NCBI GenBank assembly: GCA_014904985.1
Contig: MU129219.1
Span: 8,438-18,570 of the forward strand
DNA: 10,133 nucleotides
Reading direction: 5' to 3'
From: Hydnum rufescens UP504
Taxonomy: Eukaryota > Basidiomycota > Agaricomycetes > Cantharellales > Hydnaceae
Part shown: piece by piece, positions 1-7,367 of the stretch
Numbering within the stretch: the stretch's first letter is position 1
How the letters are laid out: every line of letters begins with the position of its first letter
The notes under the pieces: model-generated
The model's database searches: none
The model's input: the letters and a program-made list of their open reading frames with translations, nothing else
What the model was told of the DNA's origin: nothing
Translations under genes and position numbers: made by a program

Positions 1-74
1 GAAGAGCTCCTGTTCTCGTTGTCTTTGATATATTTGATAGGAATGGAATGATATGGACATGAGTAGTCTTGTAT

Positions 75-723
75 CTACAAGAGCCCAGCACCATTTCCTG
101 CCCAAGTAGCAAAGCTCATTTGAAGTGCATCAAAGTCTGCAGCACTGAGATGAACCTGCGCACTGGGCAGTGAAAATGAGGCCTGTGAGGGTCCATTCGG
201 GTGAGTGCTCATCATGTCAGGACCGGAGTTGGGAGTGGAAGATGATGATGCTGAGCTATCCCTAAGAACTTGTATAGGTGGAGATGTAGACATAAGGAAA
301 TTATCCAAGGGTGTTGAGGCCCCTGAGTTCGTTGAATATGTTGGCATCCTATGTAGTTGCACAACCCGGCTGTTGACCAAAGGTACTGTGGCTCCTACAT
401 GGCTTGATGCAGAAGTTGTCGTGAGAAAAGGTGGAGGGCTCTGGTTAGCCTGAGCACAGATGAGCAAGTTGGGAGAAAGAGGAGTTGGCGACTTGTCAAG
501 TTCGTCTGGAATTGTAGATGTCGATCTTCTTGGGAGTCATAACTTCCTTCTCCTTCTCACTGGCCTCTCATCCTCCTCTACATCACTGTCACACTCCCCA
601 GCATCCTCAGCCGCATGACCAGGCCCAATTCCTGTAGAGTCCCGACTTCTACCCAATTCACTATACTTCCGTTTCCCCATTGTGCTCTCCACATTCTCCT
701 CCCAGACTTCATCCAGAACTGGA
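75..723 (-). CDS. Copy A last exon: acidic stretch, basic NLS-like cluster, Ser/Pro-rich tail
   Basis: The exon starts after a CAACAG acceptor at 724-729. Its first base completes a glycine codon split by the 92-nt intron, so the junction reads HRG|PVLDEV, matching WTGTVVRHV in copy B. About 60 residues follow, ending in an acidic run (DSDVEEDE) and the basic cluster RPVRRRRKL. A TGA at 537-539 then interrupts the frame. The same frame continues (LPRRSTSTIPDELDKSPTPL) through a Ser/Thr/Pro-rich tail to a TAG at 75-77, ending WAGNGAGLL. The basic cluster could be a nuclear localisation signal by composition only. The tail has no 19-residue repeat, unlike copy B. If the TGA is a true stop, the protein ends at RRRRKL and the tail is a relic or 3' UTR; CGA to TGA by one transition would explain it. 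Confidence 0.68.
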
Positions 724-815
724 CTGTTGATTCCTTCTCCCCCCAGCGTGGCACCCCAGACCAGTCATTCGAAGCTCTAGCATGATCTACACTCCCAATG
801 GTATGCTGGACTCAC

Positions 816-1676
816 CCACGGTGATCGATCATGACCGGCAACATGGACTCATCAGAGTCGAGAGGAGACTCTGGGAGTTCTTCTAGGCAGATCCAATGAT
901 CTTCAGGATGAGTAAAGGCCTCATACATCTTGTTCCAGTGGGACGTTCAGTACTTATCGGCTATCCAACTCCCTAAGAGTGGGAATTCATCCACAGTAGG
1001 AAGCCCCTCCAACCGAAGTCGATTAAGCCTCAACAACTTTGGTATCTCCATCCACTTTGTTACTTTGACCTTTGCCAGCATATAGGGGCCCAGGAGCTTG
1101 CACATTCTCTGTGCACAAGCAGCTTTCATATGGTGCATGTCTTGTGTTTCCATTATATGCTGCCGGTGTGACTCTCCTTCTTCCAAAGCCTCAACCTCCT
1201 TCGACCATAGTTGCTGAGCAAGAATGTATTTGTAGACATCACCAATGTGCTGGGTGGGGTCAAAGTGAGACTTGTACCATGATTCCATTTGGGGTGAGTT
1301 CATAGAGGAGGTATTCTGACTATGAGCAGCTGATGAAGATGCCATATTGGAGACCATCATGTAGAAGGTATGGATGCCGGTGTTCAGCAAAGTTTTGCCA
1401 TCTGCATTCCACCAGTGCTGTGTCTGTTCCATGAGCTTCGCCACATCCCCTCCTGATTCTCCTTTCTTCTTTCCTACCACAGTCTTCCTCCCACGAAGTT
1501 CAGATGTCAAATGCTCCATCTCTGCTGCCCAGGCTTCAGTATCACTGCCACCCATATCATTTTTGAGTTTTGCATACAAGTTGCGCACTTCTGACTTTGA
1601 CACAAACTCATCTTTCTCTATGTTCCAGAGATCAGAATGAGAAATGAAGGGAAATTGTGACATCAAGATCATGAAC
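816..1676 (-). CDS. Copy A central exon: helical domain of unknown function
   Basis: This is the largest exon of copy A and is homologous to 6147-about 5508 of copy B. Shared anchors in order are a Lys/Glu-rich helix (SEVRNLYAKLKND against LKDAYLKEKEAF), a signature IHTFYMMV...AAHSQN...SP.ME against VHTILFVV...AAHAQN...SPEIE, a charged helix, and LEGLPTVDE against PAPTLDE. I chose the acceptor ending at 1677 (CAAAG) because it restores the codon split by the donor at 1730. A TGA at 947-949, just after GSWIADKY, interrupts the frame. The following 43 codons (TSHWNKMYEAF...DHRG) remain open up to a GTGAGT donor at 815, and their end aligns with copy B, so they were probably once translated. No enzyme motif or membrane segment is visible. 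The function is unknown. Confidence 0.72.
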
Positions 1677-1730
1677 CTTTGAGAAGGTTGAGGTACACAT
1701 TCCAAGGATTTCCACACTGTCGGCGCTCAC

Positions 1731-1786
1731 TTGTATTTAGCGACCATTTCCCAATTCTCATCAAGCGTTGTTGGAGGGAAAAATCC
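1731..1786 (-). CDS. Copy A short internal exon
   Basis: A 56-nt stretch reads GFFPPTTLDENWEMVAKYK between a TAG acceptor at 1787-1789 and a GTGAGC donor starting at 1730. It joins in frame to the central exon across a 54-nt intron, making a lysine codon from AA plus G. Both the reading and the splice sites look real, but copy B has no obvious equivalent segment. It may therefore be lineage-specific, or a chance open stretch. Confidence 0.45.
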
Positions 1787-2211
1787 CTACCACATAGAGT
1801 TCCCTTTCAGTGTCAAATTTTCCGATGAATGAAATAAAAATGTACCAATATGTCATCCAAATAACAATCCTTTCGTCTGTTCATGAAAGAGCATGAATTC
1901 CATATGCCTGAGAAAATGTAAATGGAATGCTCATTTCCTTTGTACACGAGTCAATCTCCCGGGGTCTTCAACAGGCCACAGGGACTGTATTCATTTATGC
2001 CTTACCATAAGCCATGATATGGTGGACCTGGCAATTCAACTTGCCCTTCTGTATATCGTCTTGAATTCTCCTTCAATCTGCTCATACAGATCTTGTTGCC
2101 TTAAGGGTGACTCTAACGAATGGTGATTATGTAATACGATGGATTACACACCCGGGCCTTCATTCCTACTTGCAGATACGGTTACATAATCAAATAGGGG
2201 CAAATGCGGCA

Positions 2212-3005
2212 CTCTTAAGGAGTATTCATTGAATTTCTCCGTCAGTTTTGATCGGATCGGCTCGGAAAAGTAGCTTCCGGAAAGATATGATTTACACATA
2301 TCCAACGATACCGAGCACGAGTCGATCCGATTAAAATTGCATGTTCTAGAATGATTTTACTATGGAATCCATGCTCTTAAGGAGTATTTTCCGCTTTTTC
2401 GAAGTCAATTCGTATCCGATCGACTCGTAAATATAGCGCCCTGAAAGCTGTGATCAATACCTATCGAATGATATTGATTACGTGTTCATCGGATCAGAAC
2501 TGAGGCTTATGGAACGATTTCACCTGCTCATTTATAATTAGAAGGTGTAATTTTTCTAATTTCTCCGTCAGTTTTGATTGGATTTGCATGAAACGACCGT
2601 GCCTAGAAAGGTATTAAAAATGCCCATCCAGCGGTATAAAGGGCGTCACGAATAAAGAAGAACTCGGTGTTCTACATACAAATTTCCCCCTTGTCTCAGG
2701 AGACCATCATTCCCCCTTCCAATTTTCAAATATCAAATATTGTCCGGCAGCCTTATATCCGAAGGATAGGACGTTCAGGACGACTTATTCCACCATTCCT
2801 CAAGGGAATCTGTCCAAAAGGGAAGGAGAAATAGTCATTTTATGCTCTATCCTATCCCCAGACTTGTAAATTGAATATCTCTGTCAGTTTTGAAGCTTTT
2901 GACTTGATTCCTTTTTCTACATATTCCCCTATCCCCCTGCTTCCGTCGGATATTTGATCTCATAGCCAAGTTGTATATCCAGCGAATTGTGTTGAAAATT
3001 CCATT
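2212..3005. repeat. Degenerate tandem repeat, period about 162 bp, 3-4 units
   Basis: Two units begin with CTCTTAAGGAGTATT at 2212 and 2374. The word AATTTCTCCGTCAGTTTTGAT occurs exactly at 2232-2252 and 2558-2578, which is 326 bp or two periods apart, with a diverged version in the middle unit near 2391-2411. A weaker match (AATATCTCTGTCAGTTTTGA) lies at 2874-2893. Each unit also has a downstream motif of the type GAAAG.TATG....CATATCCAACGA (near 2279-2312, 2442-2470 and 2606-2632; the fourth matches near 2970). A possible further unit at about 2061 is too weak to claim. The repeat is non-coding, and its role is unknown. Confidence 0.6.
2246..2336. repeat. Imperfect inverted repeat (hairpin) in repeat unit 1
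   Basis: The arms are 2246-2264 (TTTTGATCGGATCGGCTCG) and 2318-2336 (CGAGTCGATCCGATTAAAA). Seventeen of 19 positions are complementary and both mismatches would be wobble pairs in RNA on one strand. The loop is 53 nt. The corresponding places in unit 2 (2409-2427 and 2481-2499) also pair, at 14 of 19 positions. Confidence 0.6.
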
Positions 3006-3238
3006 GTCTTCCCCCTCCCCAGTCTGAAGCACTGAAGTATTGCTGCTGGATTCCCAGGCGAATTCCATCTGAGGGCACTGTTCCTACTGCACTTTGTCTA
3101 GGGCCACAATATTAGGACCTTAGAGTGTGGTATTTGTGGCACATTTTCCCCTTTATTCATCTGCTTGGGCAACTACTGCTTACAGCAGATTATCTTCTAT
3201 CCTAAAGACTCTCCTACACTCGGACCTGAACATTTGGA

Positions 3239-3791
3239 TTATTTGGTGGCCCCCATTCTTTGTTCTCGATTCCATATCGCAGACTGTAGCAGAGATTCTC
3301 CAGTTTTCTCCTGCTTACAGCATGTGACAGTACAACCCAGGTGCTGGGCACATGGTTTAACTTTTGTCTCTTCAAACTGGTGGAACATTTCTACAACTTT
3401 GTTGATTTCGTCATTCCAGAATCTGTGCCTTCGACATTGTATGTCTGCAGTATCATCTCCATCCTCACCGTCTTCATCACTATGATCATCATCCTCATCG
3501 CAATCATCAAGGGAATCATCAAACAACACCATTTGGTGTTGAGATTTTTGAGACTGGGAAGGGGGTGATTGCCAATCAGGGTTCAATTCATCAGAATCAT
3601 GGTCTCAATGTCCTCCAGAGTCTTTCACCCTAGGGTGGTCAGGGGGTTCCAGCAATGGTCAGTGAATGGGGATGGAGTGGTTGACTGGGGACTCAGGGGA
3701 CCATCCATCCTGCAAACTGAAACCTGGACCGGAGGGTGGGGTGACTTCCCGAGCCATAATTTTATCACTCGTCGCATTGGTGGTCTCTAGT
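3239..3791 (-). CDS. Copy A exon with acidic stretch
   Basis: The exon begins after a 56-nt intron (CTCCAG acceptor ending at 3792) and keeps phase with the exon above. It reads LETTNATSDKIMAREV, then a Pro/Ser-rich linker, then a strongly acidic run around LFDDSLDDCDEDDDHSDEDG, then about 50 residues ending SAIWNREQRMGATK and a TAA at 3239-3241. Copy B 6210-6712 has the same plan: Ser/Pro/His linker, an acidic run (SDDDGSGNDGDSSELDDDEN), then a conserved stretch ending NGYAWKRKKEG. Two in-frame TGA codons, at 3659-3661 and 3605-3607, interrupt the linker. The true 3' end is unclear: one base of change in the G run near 3246 would open another frame down to a GTAAGC donor at 3183. The acidic run may mediate contact with basic partners, but that is inference. 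Confidence 0.62.
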
Positions 3792-3847
3792 CTGGAGTAC
3801 CAGATAATAAGCAACAGTGTAGATATAATCTCCAATAAACTACTCAC

Positions 3848-4233
3848 TTAATTTGCACTTCCAGGGCCTCCACAAGATGTTGTAACTTGGTTCCAAAGTA
3901 GACTGGATTCAAGCCATGCTTTTCAACAAAGAAGGTGAGCCCTTCTACAATCCTGAGAGTACCACTGGATCCTCTCCTGATGCCTTTCACAAGTACATCC
4001 ATTGGTATGTCCACATGGAGCACATGATTAAGAACTGGATCCAGATTCTCCCAGTCCTCATCACAGTCTTTGCCACCACCTGCGAAGGACAAAGGTATAG
4101 TCTCCAGGTGTCTCACATCCCAGAGACATGTAGCCCTATCGTCCTTCTGATCCCATTCAGGGACATTCAGAGGAAGTTGGTGGGATAGTTTCTGGCCTTG
4201 ATCACAACCCAGTCAGCCACTTTTCCCGATCAC
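3848..4233 (-). CDS. Copy A first surviving exon: LNHV/IVEGL domain
   Basis: The frame reads GQKLSHQLPLNVPEWDQ...CLWDVRHLETIPLSFAGG...DPVLNHV...IVEGLTFFVEKHGLNP and ends at a GTGAGT donor at 3847. It aligns along its length with copy B 6797-7170 (AQALALRLPKSIPEACPGD...HIWDANSVSAIVLSLPDGG...VDHMLNHV...IVEGLNFFAEHRNLNL). The first about 40 bases (VADWVVIKA) are in a different frame from GQKLSH. Compared with copy B, some ten residues seem to be missing there, suggesting a small frame-breaking deletion. No ATG in a sensible position is present, so the exon is 5'-truncated, close to the inverted repeat at 4234-4270. The domain is not recognised. Confidence 0.7.
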
Positions 4234-4270
4234 CTTAGATATAATGAGCCTTGCTTTTATTATATCTAAG
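4234..4270. repeat. Perfect 12-bp inverted repeat (AT-rich hairpin)
   Basis: CTTAGATATAAT at 4234-4245 is the exact reverse complement of ATTATATCTAAG at 4259-4270, with a 13-nt spacer. It lies right at the point where homology of copy A to copy B ends. It could be a remnant of a miniature inverted-repeat element, the footprint of a rearrangement, or a transcript hairpin. Confidence 0.75.
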
Positions 4271-4284
4271 TAGGGATTTCACCA

Positions 4285-4347
4285 GGGGGCCCCCAGGGGC
4301 CGGATAAGGTCATTTTCAGATTGAGACATGGGGGCCCCAGGGGCCCC
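4285..4347. repeat. Doubled GC-rich palindrome (GGGGCCCC type)
   Basis: GGGGGCCCCCAGGGGCC at 4285-4301 and GGGGGCCCCAGGGGCCCC at 4330-4347 are near-identical direct repeats. Each is nearly self-complementary, and they stand out sharply from AT-rich surroundings. They lie between the 3' end of copy B and the truncated 5' end of copy A. I cannot assign a function. They resemble the core of a dispersed repeat rather than a gene part. Confidence 0.6.
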
Positions 4348-4424
4348 TTCAAGGGAACTTTGGCAATTTTCCCTGCAGCTTAAGGTGCTCTTTTGCAGAT
4401 GGACTCAGTAGTGAGGAATCAAAT

Positions 4425-4430
4425 TTTATT
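4425..4430 (-). promoter_or_regulatory. Polyadenylation signal AATAAA for copy B
   Basis: On the minus strand AATAAAATTT lies about 130 nt after the copy B stop codon at 4560-4562. It fits a eukaryotic 3'-end signal in position and orientation. Fungal poly(A) signals are loose, so this is suggestive only. Confidence 0.4.
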
Positions 4431-4559
4431 GACTGGGCTGTGGTATTAGTTACACAAGTAACAAAAACTACTGTAGATGAGAGGGGGGTGGACTAAAGAT
4501 GAGAAAATTAAAGAATGATAGGGTGAATGAATTAAAACATGCAGTGAGAGTCGGTCAGC

Positions 4560-6147
4560 CTACTCTGGCATGTTCCCAAATGAACTATACATCCCATGCT
4601 GCATCATATCTCGATAGAGTATAGACCAGTCAACTTCACTTTTCACCCCAGGTACAGAGTTGGATGGTCCAGGGAGACCAAAGACAGAGTTTGATTGGTG
4701 AGGGATGAAGTTGGATGGTCCAGCTGGTCCAGCAAGACCAATGGAAGGATCAGAATTTGGTTGGCAAGGGACAAAGTTGGATTGTCCAGCAAGACCAAAG
4801 AGAGTGTCACTGTTTGACTGGCCAGGGACAAAGTTGGATTGCCCAGCAGGACCGAAGAGAGGATCACTGCTTGATTGGCCAGGGACAAAGTTGGATGGTC
4901 CAGTGAGACCAACAGAATGATCAGAATTTGGTTGGCCAGGTACAAAGTCAGATGGTCCAGCAAGACAGAAGAGAGGATTAGACTTTCCAAATGTGTGGCC
5001 AGAAGTTGGGACACTCACTCCTTGGAGAGCATTCAGACCTAATTCCCCATAGTTCTGGGGGCCATCCAGATGTTGACGCAGAATTGGGTGGGTAATCGTC
5101 AATTCGGTTGGCTTATTGGGAGCATCCAACCCAAGGGAATCATCGTCCATCTCATCTCCTGAGGTGATCACCTCAGTGGACTTTGGCTGTGCTTTCTTGC
5201 CCTTTCAGCGCTTTGAATTGGGCGGATTAGTACTGCTCAATCCTTCAGACTTGGCACTCTGGGTGAAGCACCTGCAGGAGTCCTTTGATAAGTGTCGAAC
5301 ATTTGAAGGTCCAGCAGTATTCAATGAGGAGTGTTCAATGGCAATATCGCGAACATGGCGGACAACTGTACCAGTCCAGTCAATGATTAAGGCAATATCA
5401 TCATCTTCATCTTCATCTTCCAAATTCCAAGACTTGACCTTGATGGAACAGTCTTTGCCTTTGTGGAATTCGCTAACGAGATATCTCCACTCTCCACCTT
5501 CCCATGTTTTGTGGCCTCATCGAGGGTGGGGGCAGGGCACTCTGCTTCCAGTGGCCAACCAACAATGCACACATGATGCTGGGCCAACATGAATAGTAGG
5601 TGTGTCCAAGGAACAGTATTTGGAAACCATGCATGGTCAACAAAAAGGTTCCTAATATATTTTGAGGCGGCAGAGTAGGCAGCATCACGGGACTTGAGTT
5701 CCTTTGCTTTCTCTGCCTTCTCGGTCTCTTCATGCCACTTCAATAGACCACGTCTGTTGAGGCATTGATGCAAGACCTTGACAAAGAGGTCATTGAGACA
5801 CTTATCCAGGTTGAATTCGCCATTTGCAATCTTTTCGATTTCAGGAGATCCGCAGATTACAGCATTTTGGGCATGTGCCGCATGAGCGCCTGCTTGTCCT
5901 GCAACAACAAATAGTATTGTATGGACATCGAATTTGGCCATGTGCGCCATTTCAGCCTTCATCGCCTTCTTCTTTCGTGCCATGAACTTGGCAACTTTGG
6001 ACCCCTGGGTCAGCTTGATGTCATTATCCACCCTTGCGGTTTGAGCCAAGATACGTAGGTCCTCAAGCCATGACTCAAGACCCTCGGGATCGCCATCGAA
6101 AGCTTCCTTCTCTTTAAGGTACGCATCCTTCAATTTGCTGGAAGGCA
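4560..6147 (-). CDS. Copy B last exon: helical domain, acidic/basic region, repeat tail
   Basis: The 62-nt intron joins PA|LPSSKLKDAY in frame. The helical domain follows (VHTILFVVAGQAGAHAAHAQN), then KWHEETEKAEKAKELKSR and CIVGWPLEAECPAPTLDEAT. From here the coding-like frame moves by one base to WEGGEWRYLVSEFHKGKDC, WNLEDEDEDDDIALIIDW and TGTVVRHV, which align with copy A across its last splice junction. One extra A in the run at 5507-5510 would restore a single frame. A TGA at 5205-5207 follows NPPNSKR, and the same frame resumes KGKKAQPKSTEVITSGDEMDD, giving a bipartite basic cluster if the TGA was once CGA. The tail holds the 19-residue repeats and ends MYSSFGNMPE at a TAG. Confidence 0.68.
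4647..4958 (-). repeat. In-frame minisatellite, 57-bp unit, 19-residue repeats
   Basis: About five units of the form GPSNFVPGQSNSDPLFGLA are arranged head to tail. The first three are exactly 19 residues, the fourth is 22 and the fifth 17, followed by a partial GPSNSVPG. Conserved positions are G-S-N-F-V-P-Q-S and the GL(A) spacer; the third and fourth start GQS. The unit is Pro/Gly/Ser-rich and lacks charge, as in disordered or adhesive low-complexity tails. Copy A has no equivalent, so the array probably arose or expanded after the copies split. Other frames across it are also open; that is a by-product of the repeat and not evidence of genes. Confidence 0.85.
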
Positions 6148-6209
6148 CTATAGACAGATGCTTATTAGGACGTGTTCCTACTGACTCAAAGAACAAAAGG
6201 AGTACTCAC

Positions 6210-6712
6210 AAGCTGGAAGACCCTCCTTTTTCCGCTTCCATGCATACCCATTGAAAGGATTTGAGGCACACTTGGCTTTCAGAGTCGAAGTGAGATTGGC
6301 AAGGCGCTCCACCTGATGCAATGGGCGATTATGTTTTTCAGCGAGTTTGGCCAGAGCATCAGTGAAGGCCTGTGTTAAGCCTTTCACTTCATTTGCAAGC
6401 TCAATGGGCAAAGGCCCTGTCACATATGACTTCCCCTGGGTCTTGGCACCAGGGCTCGTAGCGGTATTATCCTGATGCACATCCTCATCTGTGTTTTCAT
6501 CATCATCAAGTTCTGATGAATCGCCATCATTACCAGATCCATCATCATCGGAGAAGTGGACTGTTTTAGCTTGGCGATGGGCTGCTTTTGAGGGTAATGG
6601 ATGAGGGTGCCGTACAGGAGAGGAACGAGGGTGTGATGTGGGTGATGCAGTGCTACGATGTTTCAAGGATGGACTACACTCATGGAATAGCGGAGCTTTC
6701 TCATGATTGGGA
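6210..6712 (-). CDS. Copy B exon: Ser/Pro/His linker, acidic run, conserved stretch
   Basis: The exon starts after a TTACAG acceptor at 6713-6718 and reads PNHEKAPLFHECSPSLKHRS, a Ser/Pro/His/Arg-rich linker, the motif AKTVHFSDDD, an acidic run to DENTDED, then a predicted helix (IELANEVKGLTQAFTDALAK) and ASNPFNGYAWKRKKEGLP. It ends at a GTGAGT donor at 6209 in phase 1, which fits the next exon exactly. The NPFNGYAW stretch corresponds to SLLQSAIWNREQRMG in copy A. Length and frame (503 nt) fit both junctions. The function is unknown. Confidence 0.78.
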
Positions 6713-6779
6713 CTGTAAGTGAAGGTTGCATGTCAGTAAATAACCTTGAGAAGATAAAAAGGACAGACGTACTATACAC

Positions 6780-7367
6780 ATCGGCGGAGGGCTTTAACTG
6801 AGCTTCAACAGCTTGACCTCAAACTGAACTAAGTTCAGGTTACGGTGTTCAGCAAAGAAGTTCAATCCTTCCACAATGCCAAGGGGGCCACAAGAACCAT
6901 GCCGCATCTCTTGAATGAGACGCGACACACCCGTGCCTTGGAAAACATGATTGAGCATGTGATCAACATATTCAACATCTTCACTGGGATCCACACCGCC
7001 ATCTGGTAAAGACAATACAATGGCACTGACAGAGTTGGCATCCCAAATGTGGAGAAGATCTCCTGGGCAGGCCTCAGGAATGCTTTTCGGGAGTCGGAGT
7101 GCTAACGCCTGGGCTTCTTTGAGGAGTTCAGCTGGTGTGTATTTCTGGACTTCCTCCAAAAGCTGACTGGGAGTGTCAGACAGATATGAAGGGGAAAGAG
7201 GACCATACATCAGATGACAGATTGATGTTCGAAGCAGGGAGAGGGGGTTCAGCACAATGGGCAGTCTTTTCAGGTGATGAATGTGAGGATGGGGTGGGTG
7301 ATTCAGCATGATGCACAGTCTTTGCAGGCAATGAATGCAAGTCTGTAACTGGGCCGTGAGACTTGTC
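6780..7367 (-). CDS. Copy B exon with LNHV/IVEGL domain
   Basis: The secure part runs from YGPLSPSYLSDTPSQLLEEV (about 7200) through LLKEAQALALRLPKSIPEAC, HIWDANSVSAIVLSLPDGG, VDHMLNHVFQGTG and IVEGLNFFAEHRNLNL. A TAA at 6794-6796 falls 14 bases before a possible GTGTAT donor at 6779; reading through it gives KLS-stop-SPPPIPNHEKAP in frame with the next exon, so CAA to TAA is a simple explanation. An alternative donor GTACGT at 6772 would need another frame. Upstream of about 7200, a neighbouring frame (open from 7367 to 7179) reads HSLPAKTVHHAESPTP and EKTAHCAEPPLPAS, which resembles the family's Ser/Pro linker better, so an indel near 7195 is likely. Confidence 0.68.

Larger units (their letters stand above)
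1787..3183. other. About 1.4-kb AT-rich gene-free block splitting copy A (long intron or insertion)
   Basis: No convincing coding region lies here on either strand; open frames are short and unlike the flanking exons. The block sits where copy B has only a 62-nt intron (6148-6209). Its ends can be drawn at a GTAAGC donor (minus strand, starting at 3183) and a GTAG acceptor at 1787, so it could be spliced as one long intron. It contains the 162-bp repeat and a large hairpin. I see no target-site duplication or terminal repeats that would define a transposon. The exact edges are uncertain, because copy A's upstream exon also runs into a TAA at 3239-3241. Confidence 0.5.
75..4233 (-). pseudogene. 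Copy A: 5'-truncated, interrupted paralogue of an unknown fungal gene family
   Basis: This is a gene-length unit read from about 4233 down to 75. Supported exons are about 4233-3848, 3791-about 3239, 1786-1731, 1676-816 and 723-75. Introns 3792-3847 (56 nt), 1677-1730 (54 nt) and 724-815 (92 nt) have GT/AG ends and keep the frame. Domain order matches copy B: LNHV/IVEGL domain, acidic stretch, HT...AAH.QN helical domain, then an Asp/Glu stretch and a basic RPVRRRRKL cluster. In-frame TGA codons lie at 3659-3661, 3605-3607, 947-949 and 537-539, and the frame stays coding-like after each. There is no start codon or equivalent of copy B exons 1-2, and about 1.4 kb of AT-rich DNA separates its halves. 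No characterised family is recognised. It is most simply a decaying copy; a living gene with readthrough or unusual splicing is less likely. Confidence 0.72.

Noticed and set aside
205..453. Plus-strand 82-codon ORF opposite the copy A tail
   Set aside because: It is antisense to a Ser/Thr-rich exon with a consistent frame and stop; it shows no independent evidence.
1787..3183. LTR retrotransposon or DNA transposon inside copy A
   Set aside because: No terminal repeats, primer-binding site, polymerase, integrase or transposase motif could be seen.
4643..5014. Overlapping frames on both strands across the minisatellite
   Set aside because: A 57-bp repeat keeps every frame open once one unit lacks stops, so these are shadows of the repeat.
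75..5207. UGA read as tryptophan or another amino acid (variant code)
   Set aside because: TGG is used normally, and copy B also has a TAA and frameshifts, so ordinary decay explains the data better.
5116..5592. Plus-strand 158-codon ORF
   Set aside because: It lies antisense to the acidic/basic part of copy B; its Ser runs are simply the reverse of GAT/GAA codons, and it has no family signal.
6178..6209. Short 29- or 32-nt intron using nearer AG acceptors
   Set aside because: Too short for fungal splicing. The CTATAG acceptor at 6148 gives 62 nt, a CTAAT branch motif and correct phase.
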